A DNA stretch of 59,936 nucleotides, taken from an uncultured Oscillospiraceae bacterium (GTDB lineage Bacteria; Bacillota; Clostridia; Oscillospirales; Oscillospiraceae). The DNA lies in the NCBI GenBank assembly GCA_934589155.1, contig CAKTNP010000009.1, forward strand, positions 1 to 59,936. The letters run 5' to 3'. This document shows, in pieces, positions 52,601 through 59,509 of this stretch. Each line of letters starts with the position of its first letter. The stretch's first letter is position 1. The translations under genes were made by a program, and so were the position numbers. The notes under the pieces were generated by a model, which saw nothing but the letters and a program-made list of their open reading frames with translations, was not told the DNA's origin and did not search any database.

Positions 52601-53896
52601 GTGGTCCCCGTCAACATTAAAAAGCGTCACACTGTCGCCAACCTCAAGGTTATAACGGCAAGAAATTGGCACGTCCTTTGCCATGGTATTTGCCAGAGTT
52701 TCTATGTAGCCCTTGGTATTTTCCAGCACCGTGGCGCCGGCGTCTCCGCCCTTCGCCACCTCGGATTCATAGTAGCCCTTATCGCACCAGATATGGAACT
52801 GCGCGCCGTTGGCATAGGGCAGCTGGAATCCGCCGTTCTTTGTAATGCCCACGGTAGGCGTAAACTTCTCAACGCCATCTTTCGTATCGCTGTCGAAATA
52901 CCATTCACTGCCCAGCGCGTAATACATCTTCTCGTCGCCGTTGATGATTTTCATTCCGTGGGCCTGTACCTGGGCCAGTGACCGTGCGGAGGGGTTATCC
53001 CAATAGATAACCTCGAATTGGCCATATGCGTCACTGTACGAATAATTGCCGCTGTGCTGGTACATATAGTCGCCGTAGGCGCGGGGGGTCATACCTGCGT
53101 TTACGATTACCTGGGCAGCTTTGTCCATAAATTCTACGATACCGTTTATCATAGCTTCGTTGGTATTAGTCTTCGCGGTAACGCCCAGGTCATAGCAGAA
53201 CTCGTCGCTGCAAATGTTAAAGAATTTACAGCCCTGCTCTTGGAAATATGCCACATATTTTTCCAGAAGGGCCAGGGCAAATTTCACAGCGGTCTGGCTG
53301 GTCACATCCAGCGTAGTATTGGATTGTCCCTTCTCGGGGTATGTAACCTTAAAATTGACGGAATTTCCGTTGCCATCCGTGAGTCTGTCCAAAATGGTGC
53401 CCATATGCCCCGGCATATCAAAGGTAGGAACGATCTCGATGCCGCGTTTTCTGGCATATTGGATCAGATCCGCCATTTCATATTGGTCCAAGTAGTTCTT
53501 CCCGGTCTCAAGACTGGGACGGAAATGTACGTCCTTTGCGTAGGACTCACATTTGGCCCCGTCTTTGTTCTGATAGATCCCGTTTCCCAGGGCCTTGCTC
53601 AGATCATAGGTCGTGCCGTTGGCCTCCACGGTCATGTCCTTCAGCGCCAGGCGGAAGCCCTGGTTGTCGCTGAAGTATAGCCCCAGCTGGTTATAGCCGT
53701 TGATGGCCATATGGTCCACCAGCTCCTCCAGCACGCTGAGGCTCCAGTACTTTCGTCCCGCGTCCACCTGAACGATCTTATAAAAATCGTCCGGCTCTGC
53801 CGCATTGGCTTCGGGAACCAGCAGGCTCACAGGCAGAAAGCCCAGGAGCATACATAGCACCAAAAGCAGTGACAGACTCTTTTTCAGAAATTTCAT
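46640..53896 (-). CDS. Giant GH20-like surface protein with SLH domains
   Basis: 2418 residues. Signal peptide 1-32. A family-20 hexosaminidase-like TIM barrel at about 40-390 has TFDMPGHMG and the catalytic Asp231-Glu232 pair in NICSDEFCYD. The middle of about 1800 residues is an array of beta-rich repeats (VTVEIGASKTGTATTT, TGKTAGTGKVTIGG, TTSFTLDGVRYNVIVKK) with several cysteine pairs of the CxxC type (CQGRKCKTCGEYV) and a GEP/PEN-rich linker near 2200. Three SLH domains close the protein (FKDVDETDWFYEPVKLVSES, FRDVDPGDWYAKAVCWAYAQ, FPDCGSVSAWAEDAMRWAV), for attachment to the cell wall. It is likely a wall-bound enzyme acting on host or diet glycans. It is 73 nt downstream of the radical SAM gene. 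Confidence 0.9.
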   Translation of the reverse strand: MKFLKKSLSLLLVLCMLLGFLPVSLLVPEANAAEPDDFYKIVQVDAGRKYWSLSVLEELVDHMAINGYNQLGLYFSDNQGFRLALKDMTVEANGTTYDLSKALGNGIYQNKDGAKCESYAKDVHFRPSLETGKNYLDQYEMADLIQYARKRGIEIVPTFDMPGHMGTILDRLTDGNGNSVNFKVTYPEKGQSNTTLDVTSQTAVKFALALLEKYVAYFQEQGCKFFNICSDEFCYDLGVTAKTNTNEAMINGIVEFMDKAAQVIVNAGMTPRAYGDYMYQHSGNYSYSDAYGQFEVIYWDNPSARSLAQVQAHGMKIINGDEKMYYALGSEWYFDSDTKDGVEKFTPTVGITKNGGFQLPYANGAQFHIWCDKGYYESEVAKGGDAGATVLENTKGYIETLANTMAKDVPISCRYNLEVGDSVTLFNVDGDHTADDWAAKLDMTGNSVSVQTQLVQSTDTVIDLNSHATLSDGESLIIGSTKDGLYLKADVSAKTLSVVTDPKDATVFTCKASKFYVDGEEIRTDWQGILMFGGSDECTWSCTDDGLAITSWQKGYLSLSNGVGHSSNPTGITAYSVVPGHNSYTVVRIVAQSAGTTTFTYNAIPYTVIVAGEEVPCEHSKIEHYDRVEPTEFTTGTKEYWECQDCYRVFSDAGLQNQVSRASLVLDVLPHTTHKLKKVDMVAATVETEGIREHYECSVCHALFKDQDGTQSTTEAELVIPKLSQEDQKYAVTVEIGASKTGTATTTKAQDTGVADGTTYSVTDESGNEIADYTVTVERKEEQESGATTEGEEITAFAEGTTTCYIKAADGSYLCANGTFTTDKAAAAVWNIKKNAAGLTIETGGKYLQHDAQIGDTVEYWNYGTSTANATTNHFNYATSTPYDNGLYKWGNGITVHNSVGSSDVVKPYAAETSSGTKVTVYTYTPTFTGKTAGTGKVTIGGAEYTVTVTAPHVHDLDETMTCQGRKCKTCGEYVKGDNNEYVDSTNHVGGTEIRGYKASTDTTAGYTGDTWCLGCETKIADGTTIPAGRTIVVYEHEKYEFYVESSSRLPLVHDTSDVHIEEITAVFMEAFAGVPKSKINAISELESGQEVLISDGGRYLVLDPNDNSLSVTTEEGNATRWTVRKNGTQFHLIAYGRQLVGENDGNLGKLTTQDMSLANWAKNNWVLDANGGMKRSYYPRDYIDLADGTLTTTTTATTTGIYVPNTRLPARTVVKLTAGTEGTTSFTLDGVRYNVIVKKEDVSGKSLTLEKFVTNQHMTDNETDQDYKDTPERRTKVIQAAEGTVNTEGGMLLAQLIPTTGISNGIDTVYWKGTLQPEGKHQQCWVTGCQGTTDGDHTKSEGVEDFRYIRYYAGAWAVSWDGIEWIEVESTDQVVARYVLKTEVTKEVTTETQDWGYFNKGSVASTAWVQLDFAVKYEAGTVNPDPSSYPIAGKTLYYHADTGLDANGQKVTQITDDGGSTTKRRLDTIIGMETSEREVYMITVTQSSNNIHEEWADDKDYRGDERIVWLKSVNEAHDPSLTYDENLFTLGTKASAEDIAKYLPGLNTKDLEKDPTEYDTADVPYVDYVYAYNHQGVLVTYYIRAKKGQANLNVHYLEWFGSEENSQQFYQYGLITKEDKFDDSFAMDMTQPDLLVGNTVTSDVGFEVTVTGVLTKMPAVPAKYRTGEYNLMKVVRKDTDVYLYYTGTGLERYVVADFGLPLELTWENVFRTMDESKSFRFIGMKYMDENFSDEKYSYAVAPLQYGTITNGTATQDGLYETLTYTPTKVFTGNEETFYVAVTMDVPVTTGETEKWERTTKYCAIHVLPATTVYYEPVSNFVTVSNNGWTVANGDLSALRQGTYSVLKDTHNPYGFDSAYEKTTGASADVEMTAVSSNVAAKFEFTGTGVEVYANCTKNTGLLMATLSQKQDDGSFMTLRGFIVDTKLGEGTTEGTSFQTWENAYSVPVVALKDLDYGTYKMSLYEISKRGEARSHVRIDGIRVTDPVMEQINRIVYSQVQEMDPKFLEIRDLVLAAVTLPEGKDSEYKNDLAKDLNSQVQGNMKGISGFVVTNSPVANSVSLDVLDNGPKNEFYLQKDQSLVLAVSKDYEYQVGMKSIDGKLVYDGKTLGTTDLYYKVTKTPTESGATLTITNTGDGVLVLTKLKCLPVDQSFSTSSGTETQDDMIGTFTAESMAQAILALTETKADEEQPTEPDPGQPENPEEPKESENPKDPKDSKDSGDSIVKKVSDFKDVDETDWFYEPVKLVSESGLMVGVADDRFGPNMPLTRAMMVQILYTVEGSEPNDGKIKFRDVDPGDWYAKAVCWAYAQGIVSGTSDTTFDPNKPITREQMVAILYRYADYIGMQPEAKGSLTAFPDCGSVSAWAEDAMRWAVSAKIIAGSGGKIQPQGTATRAQVATVLKGFADWFAIREGELGY

Positions 53897-53969
53897 TGCG
53901 ATTCCTCCCTATAAACTGCGTCTCTCTTCCCAAAAGCGCATCTATACCAGACCGCCTCTGAACACAAAA

Positions 53970-55112
53970 TCAGCCGGGGCACGCCGCCCCAAGCTCCGCC
54001 TCCGCCAGGCGGCGCATATGCCGCACCATGCGGCAAAGATACTGTGGCACTCCCGCAGCGGAGCCGGTTTCCGCCAGTGCCGCCGCAGCGCAGGTGTGGC
54101 AAAGTCCCCGGTTAAAGCAGTCCCGGCACAGGCCGGACAGCCGCAGGGCCTGGGCCTGTTCCGTCACACGGCTCCAAGCTTCCGAAAAGTCCGCACCGTT
54201 CAGATCCGCCCGGGGCTCCGGCATCATGCCGCAAGCGGTGAGCCACCCGTCCCAGGAGATCCAGAACGCCGCGCTTCCGGCCCGGCAGCGAACCTTTCCG
54301 TCCACGGGGTCCACGCAGCTCTCGTCCAATCCCAGAGGCTCTACGACACCCCGGACCAGCCGGTCCAGATAGTTCAGGTACGCCCTCTCCCCGGACTGCA
54401 GGTGATAGGTCAACAAGTGATACCGGGCGGCGTCCTCCGGAGAAAATCTCGCCTCCGGTTCCCTGCCCTCCGGGTCCCGCCGCACCGGTGGGAACATGTA
54501 GGTGGTCACCGAAAGGGGCAGCCCCCGATCCTTGGCATAGGCCACCATGGCCTCCAGATCCGCCGCGTTGTCCGGCGTCAGAGAGCAGTTCAGCTTCACC
54601 GGAACGCCCTGCTCCCGCAGCAGGGTCAACGCCCGATCCACCCGGTCAAAGCCCCGGGAGGCGGCGCACAGGCGGCTATATGTATCGTTTCCGGCTCCAT
54701 ACAGGGTGATATTCAGCCGCTGGGGCGGGATCTTGGCAAATTTTTTCGCAGCCGCCTCATCGATCATGGAGCCGTTGGTGTTGATGGCGATTACAAAGCC
54801 CATCCGGGACAGGGCCTCATACAGGGGCCAGAAATCCGGCCAGGTCAGGGGTTCGCCGCCGGTGATGAGTAGGTAGAGCATGCCCATCTCCCTGGCCTCC
54901 TCCGCGGTCCTGAGCCATTGCTCCAGGGTCCGCTGTGGCCGGTCATGGGCCCGGACCTGCTCCGCCGTCTGCCGGATGTAGCACATGCGGCAGGAAAAGT
55001 TGCACATGGGCGTGAGCTCAAAGGTGCCGCTGAGGGGGATCCGCGCCAGACTTGCCCTGTCCATAAGCCCTCTGGACAGAGGGCGCTCCAGGTCAGCCAT
55101 AGTCTGTACCAC
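53970..55112 (-). CDS. Radical SAM/SPASM-type peptide-modifying enzyme
   Basis: 380 residues. The radical SAM cluster is CNFSCRMC (CxxxCxxC, about 37-44), followed by LLITGGEPLTWPDF. The C-terminal third has cysteines for extra Fe-S clusters (CRAGSAAFWISWDGWLTACGM, LCRDCFNRGLCHTC), as in SPASM enzymes that alter peptides. No RRE/PqqD domain is fused. GTG at 55112 (GGAGG 8 nt upstream) overlaps the kinase-like gene by 20 nt. Its neighbours make a ribosomal-peptide (RiPP) role likely. The crosslink made cannot be predicted. Confidence 0.9.
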   Translation of the reverse strand: MVQTMADLERPLSRGLMDRASLARIPLSGTFELTPMCNFSCRMCYIRQTAEQVRAHDRPQRTLEQWLRTAEEAREMGMLYLLITGGEPLTWPDFWPLYEALSRMGFVIAINTNGSMIDEAAAKKFAKIPPQRLNITLYGAGNDTYSRLCAASRGFDRVDRALTLLREQGVPVKLNCSLTPDNAADLEAMVAYAKDRGLPLSVTTYMFPPVRRDPEGREPEARFSPEDAARYHLLTYHLQSGERAYLNYLDRLVRGVVEPLGLDESCVDPVDGKVRCRAGSAAFWISWDGWLTACGMMPEPRADLNGADFSEAWSRVTEQAQALRLSGLCRDCFNRGLCHTCAAAALAETGSAAGVPQYLCRMVRHMRRLAEAELGAACPG

Positions 55113-55950
55113 GGGTACCGCCTCCTTTCAGCCAAGCCTCCAGCGCCAGGACTGCCCGCTCTTGCGGCGTGCAGGCAAAACGCAGGATAGGGATCTCCCG
55201 GATCATGGCCTGAGCCAGATCACAGACCCGTTCCACAAAATCAGGATTCCAGGTGTTGACCAGAAGCTGGGAATACAGCAACCGGAATGCCTCCTTGGGC
55301 GCAAGAGCACAGAGCTGCTCCTCCGGTGCCTGGTCCAGCATCACAACTGTGGCCACGGGAACACTCCGATTCACGTAATACCGGCTGGAACCGGCATAGG
55401 GGGAACCGCTGGCCATCCAACGTCCCCCGTCCCGGTGGAGAATCACCCGGTCGCCGTTCAGGATCGGCGTGTTCCGAAAGCTCCTCCACAGCTCCGCCTG
55501 GGTGGATTTTCCCACACCGGAGGGTCCGGAAAACAGGATCCCGCCGAACTCCGTCTCCACGCAGGAGGCGTGGAGAATCATGCGGCCATGGTCCAGGATC
55601 AACTCCTCCAGGGGGATTGCCAGAAAGCAGTCCCGCAGGGAGGCGCATGGTCTCTCTCCTGCCAGGTATTGGACCCGGCAGCTCCCGCTGTTCACCCTGC
55701 TGCGGATCTTCCGCCGCCGAGGACCGTAGTCCCGGAGAAATCCGTTCTCCGTCCGGTATAGATCAAAAAGCCCCAGGGATGCCAGTGGCTCCCCCAGCGG
55801 TGAAAAGGCCGGGACTTCATTGAAAGCCACTGGGATCTCCGGATCCGTCTGACCCAGAAAGGGGGCGAACTCCTCATTCACCCGGGGCAACTCCGGCGTT
55901 TCCAATCGGAACCCCAGACCGGCGATCGACAAATGGGTCTGGAAACTCAT
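55093..55950 (-). CDS. HPr-kinase-like (HprK-related) protein
   Basis: 285 residues. Walker A in GILFSGPSGVGKSTQAELW (about 145-155), after a His/Ser region (MILHASCVE) typical of HPr kinases, and GDRVILHRDGGRWMASGSPYAG. It lacks the full HprK length and the usual phosphotransferase partner, as in the HprK-related kinases of lasso and other peptide clusters, where they phosphorylate the precursor. It begins 3 nt after the precursor gene and overlaps the radical SAM gene. Confidence 0.85.
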   Translation of the reverse strand: MSFQTHLSIAGLGFRLETPELPRVNEEFAPFLGQTDPEIPVAFNEVPAFSPLGEPLASLGLFDLYRTENGFLRDYGPRRRKIRSRVNSGSCRVQYLAGERPCASLRDCFLAIPLEELILDHGRMILHASCVETEFGGILFSGPSGVGKSTQAELWRSFRNTPILNGDRVILHRDGGRWMASGSPYAGSSRYYVNRSVPVATVVMLDQAPEEQLCALAPKEAFRLLYSQLLVNTWNPDFVERVCDLAQAMIREIPILRFACTPQERAVLALEAWLKGGGTRGTDYG

Positions 55951-55953
55951 AAA

Positions 55954-56211
55954 TTACGAAGTGAAAGATGCAAGCGGGTCTACACTGCCACTCCAATAGC
56001 AGAATCCCTCCACCCCATAGCCACAGACTATAGAGTTGGTAAAAGGGCTCTTTCCATCTTCCGACTTGGACCACGCATTAGGATCCTTCAAAGTTCCGTC
56101 CTGACAGGCAAGCTCCTTCGTGGAGTTAAATACCACTTCACAATTCCCCGCAATCATTTCAGTCAGTTGAAACCGTTCGCAGTAAAGCGCAGGCTTTACA
56201 TACTTTTTCAT
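55954..56211 (-). CDS. Precursor-like peptide of the radical SAM/HprK cluster
   Basis: 85 residues. The N-terminal 23 residues MKKYVKPALYCERFQL then TEMIAGNC resemble leader peptides of small Clostridia RiPPs (K-x-Y-x-x-P ... ExFxLxExIAGxC). The rest is a Cys-containing, Ser/Asn/Gly-rich core (Cys at about 24, 36, 63, 70) ending DPLASFTS, a C-terminal serine. No enzyme motif. GGAGG precedes the ATG. It is most likely the substrate of the adjacent enzymes. Confidence 0.8.
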   Translation of the reverse strand: MKKYVKPALYCERFQLTEMIAGNCEVVFNSTKELACQDGTLKDPNAWSKSEDGKSPFTNSIVCGYGVEGFCYWSGSVDPLASFTS

Positions 56212-56274
56212 AATTACCGTTCCTCCCTACTCTCAATTCAAGATCTATCTCCACCTGCAATGCGCAGGAATGTT

Positions 56275-57033
56275 TCAGTCATTGGGCCGCAGCCGGGCAA
56301 CGGCCACATCGCCCAGAATACAATCGGCAGCGGTAACGGTGACCGTGTCTCCCTGCCCCAAAGCCGGCACAGGATAGGCATACGACGTACCGCCGAAATA
56401 AATATCGTCCAGGACGATATGGCACCGGAGCTCGGAGGCGGGAAGGGGGGTGCCGGTATTATTGGTCAGCGTGACCTCCAGGCCCTGGATCTCCAAATCC
56501 ACATTTGTACTCAAAAGTCCGGGATCTTCGGTAAAGGCGCTTTGGCTCTCCACCTTCACACACTCCGACACAGGGTCAAAAACGCCATTATTCTGGGCAA
56601 AAGCCCAGACGGTCTGGCCGGCAGGAAGGTCGGAAATGTGGAATTTTAGGGTAGTGCCGTCCGAAATCGCTGCTGAAACGGTGAGCTCCTCCAGGTATTC
56701 CTGCGAAATGTTGGAAATAACCAGGACTCCGATATTCTCTCCTTCCTCGAAATCCGCATCCGGATTCATTCCGGAATACTGGAACAGGGACGAGATCCGG
56801 AGCTTGCCGTCGGCCAGATCATAGGGATACCGGATGCCGGGCAGCCGCTGGGCGGTGGGCTCGCTTTCCTTCATGGAAGGGCTTGTCTCCGCCGGAGCTG
56901 AGGTCCCGGCAGGCTCTTCCGTCCCGGGAGTATCGTTTGATCCGCCGTGGTTTGACACCAGAAGCAGGATCGAAAGAAGCAGAACCAGGGCGAGGAAAAG
57001 GGAAAAAATGACTTTTTTCGTGGTCGATCTCAC
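56275..57033 (-). CDS. Membrane-anchored protein upstream of the peptide cluster
   Basis: 252 residues from GTG 57033 (AAGGAG 11 nt upstream). One N-terminal membrane helix (KKVIFSLFLALVLLLSILLLV), a Thr/Pro/Glu-rich stalk, then two beta domains (LEELTVSAAISDGTTLKFHISD, VDLEIQGLEVTLTNNTGTPLPASELRC) resembling FxLYD-like immunoglobulin-type folds. The function is unknown. It is the first gene after a strong promoter and 63 nt before the precursor, so it may belong to the same unit. Confidence 0.65.
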   Translation of the reverse strand: MRSTTKKVIFSLFLALVLLLSILLLVSNHGGSNDTPGTEEPAGTSAPAETSPSMKESEPTAQRLPGIRYPYDLADGKLRISSLFQYSGMNPDADFEEGENIGVLVISNISQEYLEELTVSAAISDGTTLKFHISDLPAGQTVWAFAQNNGVFDPVSECVKVESQSAFTEDPGLLSTNVDLEIQGLEVTLTNNTGTPLPASELRCHIVLDDIYFGGTSYAYPVPALGQGDTVTVTAADCILGDVAVARLRPND

Positions 57034-57170
57034 GGGTCTTAACGCTCCTTCTGATACTTCAAAAGATTGTGAAAACGTAATGACACAGACTGAGTATTCG
57101 CAAATCCTAGCTGGGTATGTATCGTTTTTTTGAATTTCCGCAGTGCGGGTTTTGCACAAATCACAAGAGG

Positions 57171-57326
57171 AATTCACAAACTTGAAACTATTTGCCTTAG
57201 TGTTACATTGCGAATCGAGGAATCAAATAATTCACAGAAAAGTTCAAATTTTTCGATTTTCAAGTTTTTCCAAATTCTGGCACATGCCAAGAATATTCAA
57301 TAAACCGCAAGCAAAATCAATTCACA
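57171..57326 (-). repeat. Three direct copies of TGTGAATT in an AT-rich leader
   Basis: On the minus strand TGTGAATT occurs at 57171-57178, 57229-57236 and 57319-57326, in a leader of about 360 nt between the promoter (57402-57430) and the anchored-protein gene. The region 57040-57640 is much AT-richer than its surroundings and has no gene. The repeats could bind a regulator. Confidence 0.5.
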
Positions 57327-57401
57327 AAGTTTTGTTTCGACAAGATTCTGAACTTTTTTTATTCAAACTCGGTTCAAAAAATGCATTTTAACTTCCTTAA
57401 C

Positions 57402-57430
57402 TTTATATCAAATTATTTTTTCCCTGTCAA
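57402..57430 (-). promoter_or_regulatory. Promoter of the anchored-protein/RiPP cluster
   Basis: On the minus strand TTGACA (57425-57430), 17 bp, TATAAA (57402-57407): a near-perfect sigma-A promoter. It gives a 5' leader of about 360 nt before the first gene. Confidence 0.78.
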
Positions 57431-57531
57431 GCTAATTCTATGTATTTCCTTTGTTTATTTCAGCATTTATTTCGTTCAATTTGGCAAATATTAAGGGGAA
57501 TCCGAAATTCGACGAGTTTTCTCCGCAGAAA

Positions 57532-57548
57532 TCTTAAGAACCTTAAGA
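57532..57548. promoter_or_regulatory. Inverted repeat TCTTAAG-AAC-CTTAAGA
   Basis: A perfect 7-bp inverted repeat with a 3-bp gap lies between the divergent promoters of the RiPP cluster and the chromate transporters. It is a candidate operator. Confidence 0.4.
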
Positions 57549-57612
57549 AACAAGGGCCTAAGCTTCGCTTCGCAGTTAACATGGAAATAAAATCCATTCT
57601 CCAATGACCATG

Positions 57613-57641
57613 TTGATTTTCCGGCGAATCTTATGTATGAT
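57613..57641 (+). promoter_or_regulatory. Promoter of the chromate transporter pair
   Basis: TTGATT (57613-57618), 17 bp, TATGAT (57636-57641) on the plus strand, 43 bp before the first gene. Confidence 0.6.
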
Positions 57642-57683
57642 GGGGCCGGAATCTATAAACACTATTCGGAAAGGAGCTTGCAT

Positions 57684-58256
57684 ATGAACACGCTGGGAAC
57701 GTTGTTTCTCACTTTTTTGAAGATCGGTGCCTTTACCTTCGGCGGAGGGTATGCCATGGTGGCACTGCTGGAAACGGAATTCGTGGAGAAGCGAAGCTGG
57801 CTCACCCAGGAGGAGTTTCTTGACATGACGGCCATTGCCGAATCCACGCCCGGGCCTTTGGCGGTAAACAGCGCCACCTACCTGGGCTACCGGCTGGGCG
57901 GTTTCGCCGGAGCGGCGGTGTCCACCGCTGCCGTGGCCCTGCCCTCTTTCCTTATAATATATGTCATCTCCCTGTTTTTCGATCAATTCCTGTCCCTGTC
58001 CCTGGTGGCCCGGGCTTTCCGGGGGATCCAGGTCTGCGTGATCTATCTCATCGGCTCCGCCGGAGTCAAGCTGTACCGGAATCTGACGCCTTCCATACTG
58101 AACCGATTGATCCTCATTGCCGTATTGGCGGCCATGACGGCGCTGTCTCTGCTGGCGGTGAGCTTCTCCTCCATCTTTTACATTCTCCTTTCCGGAGCCC
58201 TGGGGGTCATGGTGTATTTCCTGGACCGGGCCCGGCGGAAGGAGGTCCGAAAATGA
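57684..58256 (+). CDS. Chromate transporter, CHR domain protein 1
   Basis: 190 residues with the CHR signature FLKIGAFTFGGGYAMVALLE and MTAIAESTPGPLAVNSATYLGYRLGG, in about six membrane helices. Single-domain proteins of this kind work in pairs. ATG 57684 follows AAAGGAG. In Clostridia the physiological substrate is uncertain; the name reflects the ChrA family. Confidence 0.9.
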   Translation: MNTLGTLFLTFLKIGAFTFGGGYAMVALLETEFVEKRSWLTQEEFLDMTAIAESTPGPLAVNSATYLGYRLGGFAGAAVSTAAVALPSFLIIYVISLFFDQFLSLSLVARAFRGIQVCVIYLIGSAGVKLYRNLTPSILNRLILIAVLAAMTALSLLAVSFSSIFYILLSGALGVMVYFLDRARRKEVRK

Positions 58257-58819
58257 TCTATCTAAAGCTGTTTCTGACCTTCCTGGAGATTGGCGCCGTC
58301 AGCTTCGGCGGGGGCTACGGCATGATCTCCCTGATTCGGGAGGCGGTGCTGGGAAACGGATGGCTGACGGAAAGTGAATTCTTAAGCTTCATTGCCGTGT
58401 CGGAATCCACCCCCGGTCCCCTGGCCGTGAATATGGCCACCTTCATCGGTTCCTCTCAGGGCGGGTTTTGGGGTGCTCTGTCCGCTACCTTCGGAGTGGT
58501 GCTGCCGGCCTTTCTCATTATCCTTCTCATTGCCGCAGTGATCCGGAACCTTCTAAAATACGCCGGGGTCCAGGCCTTTCTCTCCGGCGTGCGGCCCTGC
58601 GTGGTGGCCATGATCCTGGCCACGGCCCTGACCATGGCCCTGGGGACCCTATTGGGCTTTACCGCCCTGGGGTCGCCCCTGTCTCCGGACCTGCGGGGCA
58701 TGGGGATCTTTCTGCTGCTGGGAGCGGTCCATCTGGGGTGGAAGAAGCTCCGGGGCAAGGCCCCCTCCCCCATCGCCATGATCCTGCTGTCAGCGGCGCT
58801 GGGTATTCTTCTGTACTAA
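58253..58819 (+). CDS. Chromate transporter, CHR domain protein 2
   Basis: 188 residues, homologous to the gene before: FLEIGAVSFGGGYGMISLI and FIAVSESTPGPLAVNMATFIG. Its ATG overlaps the first gene by 4 nt, fitting an obligate pair forming the two halves of a ChrA-type carrier. Confidence 0.9.
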   Translation: MIYLKLFLTFLEIGAVSFGGGYGMISLIREAVLGNGWLTESEFLSFIAVSESTPGPLAVNMATFIGSSQGGFWGALSATFGVVLPAFLIILLIAAVIRNLLKYAGVQAFLSGVRPCVVAMILATALTMALGTLLGFTALGSPLSPDLRGMGIFLLLGAVHLGWKKLRGKAPSPIAMILLSAALGILLY

Positions 58820-58821
58820 AA

Positions 58822-58846
58822 AAGTGGGAGCCAACGGCTCCCACTT
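58822..58846 (+). terminator. Terminator of the chromate transporter pair
   Basis: An 11-bp stem AAGTGGGAGCC/GGCTCCCACTT with a 3-nt loop, just after the stop. The T-run is short. Confidence 0.7.
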
Positions 58847-58856
58847 AAATCTTCCG

Positions 58857-59027
58857 AAAAAGACCGCAGTCCACCGTGCGCATGCAGTGCCCGCGAAAAT
58901 CGGACGCTGCGCACACTTGCGGCCCGGAATGTATTTTCTCCGACGTACACGCCGCCGGAGAAAATGATTTTACCCGATTCGACGCCTGCGGGCGGCGAAC
59001 TCTGCGAGGCTTTTCTATCACAATCAT
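58857..59027. other. Non-coding stretch between chromate genes and IS remnant
   Basis: No credible gene, RNA signature or promoter seen. The open frames here have no ribosome-binding sites and no family motifs. Confidence 0.4.
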
Positions 59028-59153
59028 AACCACCGGCCGTGCCGGTGGTATGCACTAGCCCCCTTGGGGCATGCCCATGGCCGAGCCTATAGGCTCATCG
59101 AAAAGTCTGCCAACCGCGCAGCTTTCACGGGCTGCCCCTTAAGGGGCTTTTGT
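59028..59153 (-). mobile_element. Likely right end of an IS200/IS605-type element
   Basis: Downstream of the transposase remnant are hairpins: GCCCCTTAAGGGGC (about 59134-59147), a GAGCCTATAGGCTC palindrome (about 59083-59096) and ACCACCGG-CCGTG-CCGGTGGT (about 59029-59050). Imperfect palindromes near the ends are the recognition sites of this single-strand transposition family. Confidence 0.55.
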
Positions 59154-59417
59154 TTATTTGCCCTCTGTTATTGGCTGACCCGTAAACGGGTCTACATACT
59201 CCTTTATACTCATTTGGTCGTCTGTGTAATCTTCCCGCAGCTGATTTCGGATATACTCTTGGATTGCCTTCCTGTTCGCTCCTACCGTACTTACATAATA
59301 GCCCCAGCACCAGAAATGCCGGTTTCCATACTTGTACTTGAGGTTTGCGTACTTCTCGAAAATCATTAGGCTACTCTTTCCTTTGAGATATCCCATTATC
59401 TGCGCTACGCCAAACTT
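59154..59417 (-). pseudogene. 5'-truncated IS200/IS605 TnpA transposase
   Basis: About 85 C-terminal residues of TnpA remain: FGVAQIMGYLKGKSSLMIFEKYA, YKYGNRHFWCWGYYVSTVG (the catalytic Tyr region lies in this part of the family), then QEYIRNQLRED. The normal N-terminal HUH region is absent; upstream sequence is unrelated. It is a remnant, probably cut by a later insertion. Confidence 0.8.
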
Positions 59418-59453
59418 TACAAAGGGTGAAAACAGACCGTGAAACGGGCTGCT

Positions 59454-59509
59454 GACAACAAACGGCGGTATGCTCCCGGAGAGGGCAGCATACCGCCTGT
59501 TTTGTTGTC
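59454..59509. repeat. Long inverted repeat
   Basis: GACAACAAA-CGGCGGTATGCT is mirrored by AGCATACCGCC-TG-TTTTGTTGTC, an 11-bp perfect core stem extended by a 9-bp outer arm. It could act as a two-way terminator; it lies at the junction where the IS remnant stops. Confidence 0.6.

Noticed and set aside
53970..56211. Lasso-peptide cluster because of the HprK-related kinase
   Set aside because: No asparagine-synthetase-like cyclase and no leader peptidase gene in the neighbourhood; the radical SAM enzyme points to another peptide class.
59463..59497. Possible CRISPR repeat because of the hairpin
   Set aside because: It occurs once; there are no spacers or regular repeats.
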